From: Zygnema cylindricum
Lineage: Eukaryota > Streptophyta > Zygnematophyceae > Zygnematales > Zygnemataceae
Assembly: GCA_037447655.1 (NCBI GenBank)
Contig: JBBHKE010001469.1
Coordinates: 348,380 to 385,879, forward strand
DNA: 37,500 bases
Direction: 5' to 3'
A model generated the notes under the pieces. It saw only the letters and a program-made list of their open reading frames with translations, was not told where the DNA came from and ran no database searches. The position numbers and the translations under genes were made by a program. How positions within the stretch are numbered: position 1 is the first letter of the stretch; every line of letters begins with the position of its first letter. This document shows positions 28,991 to 37,500 of this stretch, piece by piece.

Positions 28991-30766
28991 TACAAAATTT
29001 TCAGTTAGCTTTCATTCGATCGAAACAACTGTGTTCAATAACTTCGACAAAAATTTCGACAAGAAGTTGAATTTCTCATGCAATTTCTCATGGTGTCCTT
29101 TCTTAATATATGATGTGCTCTGATGTGCTGATCTTTGGTTTGCATTAGGTTATATTCTTAAATTGAATGCGTTCATGTCTCTTTATTATGGAGATGGTTG
29201 AAGGGGATGACATGGGGATTCCGTTCATGTGAAGCTCTTCAAAATAACTTTCTTCCATTTGGAGATTCGTACACATGCAAATCCTAATATGGCAAAATCC
29301 TTCCATACATTGTTAACTATTTGGCCAAACTAACTATTGTTTGCAAATAGTTTACTCTTTTTGGATGTGTTCGTCCTTCAAACGTGCGATAAATGCCATT
29401 TTACTTTTGAGTAAACGCATCGTTTTAACCTAAAACCTGCTGTTCGAAAGCCAGATCTGTCTCGTTCGTGATAACTTGACTGTCTTTTTTTTGTTGTTGA
29501 CGCATACCTGGAAACATATTGCGGAAAAGAAAAAAGTTAAAACGAAAGCTATGAATTCATGCTAGTACGATTTTAAATTGTATCTGTCAAATGTGCACTA
29601 CCCTAGGTAACCCTTCGTACTAAAAATACTGTGAAAAAAAAGTGCACACAGGCACACATTTCCAGAGTTCCAAATAAAACTGAAAGACCAAATTAAGTGT
29701 CCACTCGGGAGGATAAAAAGGGAATTTGGAATGTCGGTAAATCAGAAACGGCACACTACAAATAACCAGAATTGAATTAGATTGCAGTATCATAGAATAA
29801 GTGGAGTACACTAATTTTCCGTCTGCATTATTCTTGGCACTAGTTACAATGCATGATGTAGAATCTGTTTATTCACTCCAAAGATAAAACAGTAATTCAT
29901 AAGGCATCCCAAATGAGAAAAATAAAAACAAAAATGAATCCCATGCAGAGGGATGACGCTAAAAACCTCGTTGGATAACGAATAGTAGTGAACCTAAGCA
30001 TATTTTTTCACTTATATTCATCATCATGTTTTGGTCATAAAACTCGATTTTTGGCCATAATTATGTCGAAACATAACCAAAAGATGACCAAAAAAATAAC
30101 CAAAAGACAACCAAAAGCAGCTGACTGAAAAAATAACCAAAAGACAACCAAAAGCTGACTGAAAAAATGTCTACAGCCACAAAGAGACAAAAAAATCACC
30201 AGAGTATGCGATGGTAATCTAAATCAGTGGAGTACAACAAATATCAGATGGATAAAACATGCATCACTACTATTGACTAAACAATACAAACCCAACATTG
30301 TGACAATATTGCACAAAAGTTCATACTTTATTACACCATACTTCTCTACAACACAAGATGCCATACAGCAAAAAAAACAAAAAAACAAAAAACACAAGGA
30401 AATAATCAAAGGAAAACTTACTAGCCTTCCGGATTTTCCTGTTTTTAAGGGGACACACAAAAAAGTACTAACGATTAATCGACAATAGTGCTTCATTCCT
30501 CGGAAAAGGAATAAGTCAACAACACAATCATTGGAAGCTCGGGAAAAACAATCATTGGAAGCTCAGGAAAAACAATCAATTTCGTAACCCGATAAAGTAT
30601 CTTAGTTCAAATTACATATATATATATATAAAAAAGAAAATCTACAAAGGCAAGTACTTTACTGTTTTCAAAATAGTCACAACAAACACCCAACCATCTC
30701 TAATAACTCTCAAGTAGACTCAAAACAAACCAATCTACTTTGCCCCATTAAGTCACTCTGTCGAAA
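28991..30766. other. Convergent intergenic region, no gene seen
   Basis: AT-rich sequence between the two convergent genes. It contains a tandem AACCAAAAGACAACCAAAAG array at about 30075-30165 and a (TA)n run at 30618-30631. Short open frames lack protein character or splice context. Confidence 0.45.
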
Positions 30767-30890
30767 CTTTTGGTTCGTATAAACTTTTAATTTGTATAAA
30801 CTTTTGATTTTGTATAAACTTTTAATTTGTCGAAAACTTTTAATTTGTCAATAACTTTTGATTTGTAAAAACTTTTGATTTGTATATAAA
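30767..30890. repeat. 17-18-base minisatellite
   Basis: Seven imperfect units of AACTTTTAATTTGTATA, alternating TTTTAATTTG and TTTTGATTTG versions, directly upstream of the second non-LTR tail. Confidence 0.8.
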
Positions 30891-30924
30891 AAACACAACC
30901 GATAAAAGTGTCCTTAGAGACGGT

Positions 30925-31303
30925 TATACACTACAACAACGAAAGACGGCAATAACTGTTAGATATCCTATATTATGTTTTGAGGACGAAACCTGTAGGA
31001 GGCAACAGTTCCATGCTTCCGATATTACTCTAATTTTTCGGGGACTTACGTGGTTGCTTTTCATAGATTTTTAGTTATGTTGGGGTTTTGTTGATAGATG
31101 TTGGAACTTCCTTTGATGTTTCGTTTGTTGTTTTTAGCTTCTTTGGGTGTTTTTGGTTTACCTGCCACCTTTTCGTATTTTTGTTGCTTTTGGCTTGCTT
31201 ATCCTTTTTGTTTCTTCCCCCCACATGTAGATTTTCAGTTTTTGCAATGCTACTTTCTTTTGTTCCCATGGACTCAGATGGTTTACCATCGCGCTTTTTA
31301 ACA
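30925..31303 (+). mobile_element. Non-LTR element tail, copy 2 (5'-truncated)
   Basis: The first 181 bases match 13115-13295 almost exactly. The remainder is a T-rich tail ending with the GATGGT/ACCATC hairpin at 31277-31290 and GCGCTTTTTAA, as in the 13377-14043 copy. It therefore links the two fragments in the 13-14 kb region to one element family. No catalytic domain is present. Confidence 0.65.
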
Positions 31304-31330
31304 AAGTCCGCCCATTTTACTTTAATTGTA

Positions 31331-31627
31331 GGGAATTGATCATTGCAGTGACTATTTTGGTTGCGCGCACTCACCTACGTCATGTCGTCAAAGATTGTAC
31401 ATTTAAGTACACATTAGTACAAGTTCAAGTACAGGACCGTTGAGTTTAGATTTGAAGGTCGTTGAATTTATGTTTGACAGTCAATCCGTTGAACAACTTT
31501 GACTTGCAAGATATGGTTAAAATTTTGCCGCGCTTGTGAAAGTCGATCGTCAAAAAAATCAACAATTCACATGGCCAACCAAGGTCTACGGTAACAAAAC
31601 TGCGGCAGCCACATGTAACTAAAAGTG
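31331..31627. mobile_element. Solo arm of foldback element H
   Basis: Starts GGGAATTGATCATTGCAGTG and follows the left arm of element H (21437-21710) to GCAGCCACATGTAACTAAAA, with a few differences and one internal partial repeat (GTTGAGTTTAGATTTG/GTTGAATTTATGTTTG). The second arm is missing. Confidence 0.7.
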
Positions 31628-31644
31628 TTCCAATTGGCGATTAG

Positions 31645-31993
31645 ATGAATTGGCGATAAGTGGAAAAAATATAGTATGCTATATAATAGTACTTAAAAAT
31701 ATACTGTATTTTATTTTTCACTGTATATAGTGTGGCATGCCGCGTGTAAACAACTGTTCCGTACTCTGTGTAACGGAATAACGGCGATTCAATACGACGG
31801 AATAAACCGTTCAATTGTACGGTACGAGCCGTACAATTATCGCCGATAGTTATCGCGATAAAAAACCGATGTTGTCAGTTTCTTATCGGCGATAACACCG
31901 GCGTCGATATATCGTGACAATATATCGATAATTGGCAAGCCAAATAAAGGTACATATCGAAAATGGGCAAAACCCTGCCGATTCACAACACTA
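31645..31993. mobile_element. hAT-like element G (left-truncated)
   Basis: Aligns with elements A and C from GGCGATAAGTGGAAAAA through TATAGTGTGGCATGCCGCGTG and TATCG repeats to the right end GATTCACAACACTA. The left TAGTGTTG end is absent, apparently lost where it meets the foldback arm. Confidence 0.7.
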
Positions 31994-32309
31994 AAAAATA
32001 GAGAACAACACCAAGACAAATTAATGCACAGCAAAAACAAAAATGAGTACTGTTGTGAGAGAAAATCTGCTCAATGCTTCAAAAGCTATTCGACGTTCTA
32101 ATTGCAAAAAACAAAAAATATATACTTATTGGAACAAAACTACGGTGAAGTTAATTATGGAACTAAGTTCACAGCAAGACAACGAGAATTTTGTGAACAT
32201 CAATGTCATGGTGGACACGAAAGTTTCCAACAACTATAATTCACACGAAAAGGCTTTTACTTATATAAGTGGCGTAAAAAAATAGCCACTAGACTGACCA
32301 GCAAAATGA

Positions 32310-32525
32310 ATGCAAAAAATTGAACAAAAAGTGAAAGATATTCGAATGACCAAAAACTGAAGATATTTGAATGGACAAAAAGTGAAAGACATTCGAATGA
32401 ACAAAAATAGAAATATATTCAAATGAACAAAAAGTGGAAGTCATTCGAATGGAAAAAAAAGTGAAAGATATTCGAATGACCAAAAACTGAAGATATTCGA
32501 ATGGACAAAAGTGAAAGATGTCCGT
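32310..32525. repeat. 27-base minisatellite beyond the SF1 3' end
   Basis: About eight imperfect units of AACAAAAAGTGAAAGATATTCGAATG, alternating with an AAAACTGAAGATATTCGAATG version. It lies 230-440 bases past the SF1 stop codon. The minus-strand frame across it is repeat-derived. Confidence 0.8.
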
Positions 32526-32752
32526 ACATACAGTGGGAGGACAAAAAAAGACAAAAAAACCTACAGAGAACATTTCAATTTGAGAGCCAAAACTTAAAGT
32601 CAACGGTTGAATAGTACACGAGCACCGAATTCAATCTCCTAATTCCTCAGAAATACAGAAAACCGGAAAAAAAGAAAACACGAAAAAGCACATAAATTTT
32701 ACTAGAGGGAACATACATAAACTCGTACCATTTTTTTTATCTTTTTTTCTGG

Positions 32753-35700
32753 TCACATAACGCCCATAGACTCCATCAACTGCTCATAGTCGAGGTCTCG
32801 TTTTTCGCTGACTACTTGAGGAGAAGAACCTACTGTTGGTCGAGGAATTGAGGCAATCGGAGGACGGAATTGTGGATCTTGTTGAGTTCCTGACCATGGA
32901 GTCCTACTGTTTTGAGATAATCCGTTTAAACTGTTTGAATTCGGTGTTGTCATCAAACCATTTTGAGATAATCCGTTTGAACCGTTTAAACTGTTCGAAT
33001 TCGAGGTTGTCATCAAACCAAATTGCTGTTGCTGTTGGTCCATAGAAGAAAGAGAAGACCAGTTTCTGTTTTCAAAAGGAGTCCCACTATTATCTCCACT
33101 ATTATGTCCCGAAACTCGTATATTTTCTCGAGTGTTCTCATTTTCTCCGCTTGGGGCAAATGGGTCATATGATTGAGTTGCTTGGGATCTTGGAGGAGGA
33201 GTCATATACGAGTTTTGAGGGCCACTACCTCCACCCCCTCTCCAAGGAGGAGGAGTGAGAGGAGTAGGATTTTGAGAACCCATTGTGGGAATATTTGTTT
33301 GTTGGAGATTCCAAGCTGTTTGAGGGAAAATACCAGATAAAGCGTCCATTATGGGCCTGGGCATTAGATCTTGCACTCCCATAGGTGGTCTACCAAACAA
33401 ACCGGGATTTTGATTTGTACCCATACCTGTTCCCGGTCTTGACAATTGAGACAATGGTATATTTTGTTGTTGTTGATGAGAGTTGAGAGAGGAATAATTT
33501 CCAGTATCTTGTGATGGGCTATTATGACTAATATTTCCCCGGGGCAACTGACTTAGTGGTCTTTGAGAGGAAGAGGGAGAGGGAGAGGGATATTGGTGTG
33601 AAGGTTGGGAGTTTGAAGAGGGCTGTTGTCCTGTGTAAGAAGAGGGAGAGGGTCCTTGTTGAGTTTGCCATGGTGTGGGATGAGAGTCATTCGTGGGAAA
33701 AATGGATGATTGAGCCAAAATTGGAGTACCTCCGGTTAAACCTCGTGAAGGATTCCCATTCGCAGTATTCGATGGGACAGGGTAATTTTGTCCTGTTGAG
33801 TTTTGTCCTGTAGTGTTTTGTTGAAAATTACCAGACGACAATCCTGTAAGATTTGATCCTCCCAAATGTCCTCCTCCTCCTCCAACTCCTGAGGAAGTTT
33901 GTGATGAGAAAGGTCTCCCGAAACTATTTCCAGACACAGAACCAGGTAAAGCACTATTGCCCTGAAATGTATTGTTCTGTACTTGTCCCCCGTTTCTTGA
34001 ATCTGACTGTACCATTGTCCCTCCTCCGCTATGGTCCATTGAATCTCCTTGAGAATAGAAATACTCCTCAGAAATAGGTACTTGGTTTGATGTTTGGTGT
34101 CCAAAATTTGGTGTAGAAAACGAAGAATTTGTCCTTTGGTCAAATCCTACAGACGAATTTGGTAATGGTCCCAAACTGGGTATTGTAGACATGGACCTAT
34201 TATTAGGTCCTTGATTGGTGGGAATAGTGGAAGTTGTTGAAACTGGTCTTCCCGAATTAGAAATTGACTGACCTAAAGTATACGGAGAATGAGAATGAGA
34301 CTGGTTTTGAATAGCATCCATCGGAGCTTGCATTTGTTGCCCGTTTGAACCCACAATTTGTGAATTTCCATTTAAGTTTCCGTGTTGAAATTGATGAGTC
34401 TGGTTATTATTATTGTGTCCAGAAACAGACGGAACAGAATGCTGAGGCTGAGACGATGGAACTGTAAAACTGGTCGAGGGAGGAGGACCGAGTAAACCTC
34501 CTTGTGGTCCTATTCCAATACTCAATCGATTCCTAACTTCCACTGAAGGAGGAGGAGAGGTTTCTACACTCCACGGAGCATGGTTAGGGAGAGGGAGTGG
34601 GAGAGGTAAGACGGGCTCATTTCCAGGAACTTGGGTAATATCTGACGGAACATTCGGTAACACAGTGTGATAACCAGAAGTCCCATATTGTCCTCCTTCT
34701 CCTCCTCCTCCCCACCCCATGACTGTCCCACTACTCCCACCCACCATATTTGCCTCCATAGACATATTTGCCCTCATAGGCATATTTATATTTGACCCCA
34801 TTACTCCTCCATTCCCCCATTCATCATTTGCATATTTTTCTATGTCCTCGTCAGTGGCTACTTGAGAATCTCGAGTCATAGAAGCTGCTAAAGCCATAGC
34901 CCAAGCAGGAGGAGGAGTAGGAGGGAGCGTCCCTCCTCCACCTCCTCCTCCTACTCCTACTCCACTTCCGCCGACACCTACTCCTACTCCACTTCCGCCG
35001 ACACCTACTCCTCCTCCTAGTCCTCCTCCTCCTCCTGGTCCTCCAAAACTATAAAGATTATCCTCACTCTCCATTTTTCTTGTATTACCACCACCGAATT
35101 TGGTTTTCGCGGACGCCATGGGTCCATTTCGAGGAATGGATAATATTTGAGGTTGACTTATGGGACCTCCCCCCAATTCAGCCAAAAGTTTTGCATATTC
35201 TTTGTCCATTACTTTTTCCTGAATCAATAATTCATTGACAAATAGCCTCATTTCAGAACTCATAGAAAAACAGAAAAAAATGACAAAAACGTGCTTATAT
35301 AAAAAAAATAGACATGCACATATAATCAAGACATGTGGCCTACAAATTTATGTCCATTGCTTTTTTCCTGGATCAGTAATTAATAACAAATTGCTTCATT
35401 TCAACACTCATAAAAGAAGAAAAAAGAGCAGAAAGAAAAAACGACAAAGAAGATGCTTTGATAGACAATGGACATACACATGCAATCAGTATATCGCCTA
35501 CGGAACGGTACATATACAAAATGACATAAACAAAATGGTATACAAAACGGTAGATGTGACTGGAAAAATGCAGTTAAAAAAACTGATTCGAGTTTTGATA
35601 TAGGATAGTACATACAAAACACGAATCGGAGAAAAACCAGACAATTTTTTATTCTAGGCAAAATCCTCCAAACCAACTTCAAAAGTTATGGATCACTATT

Positions 35701-37253
35701 GCTTGTTTGGAGTGGTAAGAGTTCTATAGAAGGAGAGGAATTCCATAAATTCCTTCCCAAAAGTTTACTTATGTTCGCATAATAAACAAAAAAATGCGAA
35801 AAAATGGAAAAAATGAAAAAAATGCAAAAAAAATAATCTTACAGTGGCTCCACTCAGTTTCAAAGGGCAGTCAACGGTTGGATGGCCCCCATCCCCGCAG
35901 ATGCCACATGTCACCTGGCAAAAAAACAAAAAAACAAATGGAAATGGTCTTTTTGGTAACAGGAATTAAAATGACAACATTCCGTGCTTTGCCTTGATTA
36001 GGGTTTTCCGGTTTTTAGGGCTTTTAGCAGTATGAGCGAAATCACCAATGACATATCGTGATTTCAGTATACTGTATCGTAATGTTGAGAAGTTCATATG
36101 TCAATTTTTATCGACTTGGCCAATAAATATCGATATCGCGATAATCGTCAACAATCAGCTGATATTTTTTTTAACTTAAAATATTTTAAATATATGAAAT
36201 GTCCGCAATTAACAGAAGTGAATGAATTGTCCGCAATTAACAGAATGTACTATGAAAAGTACAAAAGGTACAGAATGTACATGTATATCATGATACCGGG
36301 ATATCGATATACTGCCAATAACATCAGTATGATATATCAGTCCGATATACATCCTGCCATCTAAAAATAGTACATGTTGATTATTAGCAAAACCTGTTTG
36401 ATATACATCACTAGCTTTTAGGATTTTTTTAAAATTTTCCAGGGTAATCTTAGGATTGGATGAAGGAAAACCCATAGCAGCAAAAAGACATGACGAACCT
36501 TATAAAATATTTATTTGTCCTGAACGAGAAACTCTAACACTAACATGTCAATATTGACTTACGTTGAGAAAAATTATTGAGATGGAAATGAGATACAGAC
36601 AGAAAAAAAGTGAGGTCACCTCCCTCAGAATACAGTTAATTGATGTTAACTAATAACAAAGAATGTTGGGTTAGACCGGTTATCTCAACATAACTACACA
36701 GACCAAATGACGAAGTGAAACGGAAATATACGTATTGAAGTGAAACTAGTACAAAATGAATAAACTAACTTTTTGCCGTAGGGTGATGTGGCGAATTGTA
36801 GTCCACTCTCTAAAATAGTGTTTTGGATCCTATTTCGTGACTAATTAGTGTTAACGTTAAGAAATTAGTATACGGACTGTTTTAGTGTTATATTTATATT
36901 TTCGGTTTGAACAACTTGGGCGATTTTGAATCACATGCTAAAACAAGAACAACTAGTATTACTAACACTATTTTGGGTTCATAAGGCAAAAAGACCTAGG
37001 ACCAAATTCGCGTCAATAACGCTAAAAGCAATTTACTGCAAAAATTGACAGAAGAAAGCGGCAAAAAACCAGCAAAAGACCGGCATGGAACCCCTTAATT
37101 TTATTTATTTTGCACAAATCGCGTAATGAAAAAACAAAAATACTTCCACATGACTCACATTTGCCTGAAATGTTTTCATCTTATCCTTGGGGCAGTGAAA
37201 ATCTCGATGTCCGGCCTCACCGCAAATCGAACAGTAAAAGTCACGCATAGTTC
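32753..37253 (-). CDS. SF1: Splicing factor SF1 / branchpoint-binding protein, 3' part
   Basis: Exons (minus) 37253-37159, 35914-35843 and 35218-32753, all GT-AG, encode the last 876 residues; upstream exons with the KH-QUA2 RNA-binding domain lie outside. The first visible exon starts GTMRDFYCSICGEAGHRDF, the next gives CGICGDGGHPTVDC: two CX2CX4HX4C knuckles arranged as in SF1. The last exon opens EKVMDKEYAKLLAELGG, matching the family segment after the knuckles, and ends DYEQLMESMGVM, like the short motif at the end of plant SF1. SF1 binds the intron branchpoint with U2AF in early spliceosome assembly in the nucleus. Between these ends are about 800 Gly-, Pro-, Ser-, Asn- and Gln-rich residues, including a GVGVGGSG tract and a duplicated GLMTT(S/P)NSNSLNG unit. 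The RRM found here in land-plant SF1 is absent. Confidence 0.9.
35345..35480 (-). repeat. Duplicated 3' splice site of SF1 last exon (decoy)
   Basis: On the minus strand, CTGATCCAG|GAAAAAAGCAATGGACA (exon-like part from 35367) is a degenerate tandem copy of the true TTGATTCAG|GAAAAAGTAATGGACA at 35218. Similarity extends into the upstream intron for about 100 bases (TGAGTT/TGAGTG, GCATGT/GCATGTG). In the same phase the decoy encodes EKSNGHKFVGHMS, then TGA near 35326. Its use would remove the whole C-terminal region. Confidence 0.75.
36028..36413. mobile_element. hAT-like element P in an SF1 intron
   Basis: A 386-base insertion is flanked by a perfect 8-bp duplication GCTTTTAG (36020-36027, 36414-36421). 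Ends CAGTATGAGCG and GATATACATCACTA are weakly inverted. The interior carries ATATCGATATCGCGATA-type repeats, as in the A/B/C group, and a doubled TGTCCGCAATTAACAGAA unit. It lies within the intron between the two zinc-knuckle exons. Confidence 0.75.
36422..37158 (-). other. SF1 intron sequence without further features
   Basis: The remainder of the long intron between the knuckle exons. It is AT-rich with no repeat ends or open frames worth naming. The window edge beyond 37253 is likewise intron, entered through the acceptor TTTGACAG. Confidence 0.55.
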
Positions 37254-37500
37254 CTGTCAAACACAACAGCATAGTTAATGAGAAAATGAACAACGGAAAT
37301 GTATTTTCAAATATAGAAAATGGAAAAATGATTGATTATGAATTACTCGTCCTTATCTGAAAATGAAACAATCATGAGTTACAAGAGTCACATAAAAATG
37401 AACGATGATAGATCATAACAATCATATAAAAATCGATAATAATAGGCATTTCAAATGATGTTAACAAAGATTGAAAGTGGACAAAAAGTTTGCGTAATCC

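Noticed and set aside
30060-32525. Short regularly repeated arrays considered as CRISPR-like
   Set aside because: Units are imperfect, contiguous and without unique spacers, and the genome is eukaryotic; they are minisatellites.
32289-32603. Minus-strand frame rich in Phe/Ser/Ile
   Set aside because: It is made of the 27-base minisatellite, whose length is a multiple of three and keeps frames open by chance.

Overview
The window is nuclear DNA from a eukaryote of the green lineage, most likely a streptophyte (a charophyte alga or early-diverging plant). The evidence is a GILP/LITAF-domain gene that aligns with the plant form, plant-style GT-AG introns, a Ty1-copia relic primed by initiator Met-tRNA, and an F-box fragment. 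The species cannot be named. An interstitial tract of 8-base TTTTAGGG units (rather than the 7-base TTTAGGG of most land plants) and an SF1 gene without the C-terminal RRM of land-plant SF1 both lean towards an algal streptophyte.

Three real genes are supported. (1) 9578-11320 (+): a complete three-exon GILP-type LITAF-domain membrane-zinc protein of 164 aa. (2) 25440-28650 (+): a complete eight-exon gene for a 280-aa protein with an ankyrin-like N-terminal half and a possible PH-like C-terminal half; it needs one GC-AG intron and has no family name I recognise. (3) 37253-32753 (-): the 3' part of the branchpoint-binding splicing factor SF1/BBP, with two CCHC knuckles and a huge last exon. 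Genes 2 and 3 are convergent. Broken genes: a frameshifted copia gag (3082-4432), a non-LTR reverse-transcriptase tail (13377-13850), an F-box exon with an in-frame stop (14583-14347, -), and exon-like fragments near 14.8 kb and 23.0-23.5 kb.

Most of the rest is transposon DNA, largely non-autonomous and repeatedly nested. Four groups can be separated by ends and target duplications: (a) TA-flanked, mariner-like MITEs whose ends fit TACACCnnnAATCGnnATTA, tiled at 5.3-8.8 kb; (b) hAT-like elements with 8-bp duplications (TAGTGTTGkGTATCGG, CATAGTT and CAGAGGTCGC ends); (c) PIF/Harbinger-like elements with TAA/TTA duplications and CCCATGT in the ends; (d) a long foldback element with an 8-bp duplication. 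Several insertions can be ordered in time because an empty copy of the target lies elsewhere in the same window.

The main things to follow up are the nested insertion record, the family-specific paired end triplets of the mariner-like MITEs, the tandemly duplicated splice sites found independently in the ankyrin and SF1 genes, and the unclassified ankyrin/PH-like gene. No specialised defence or biosynthetic system was seen.
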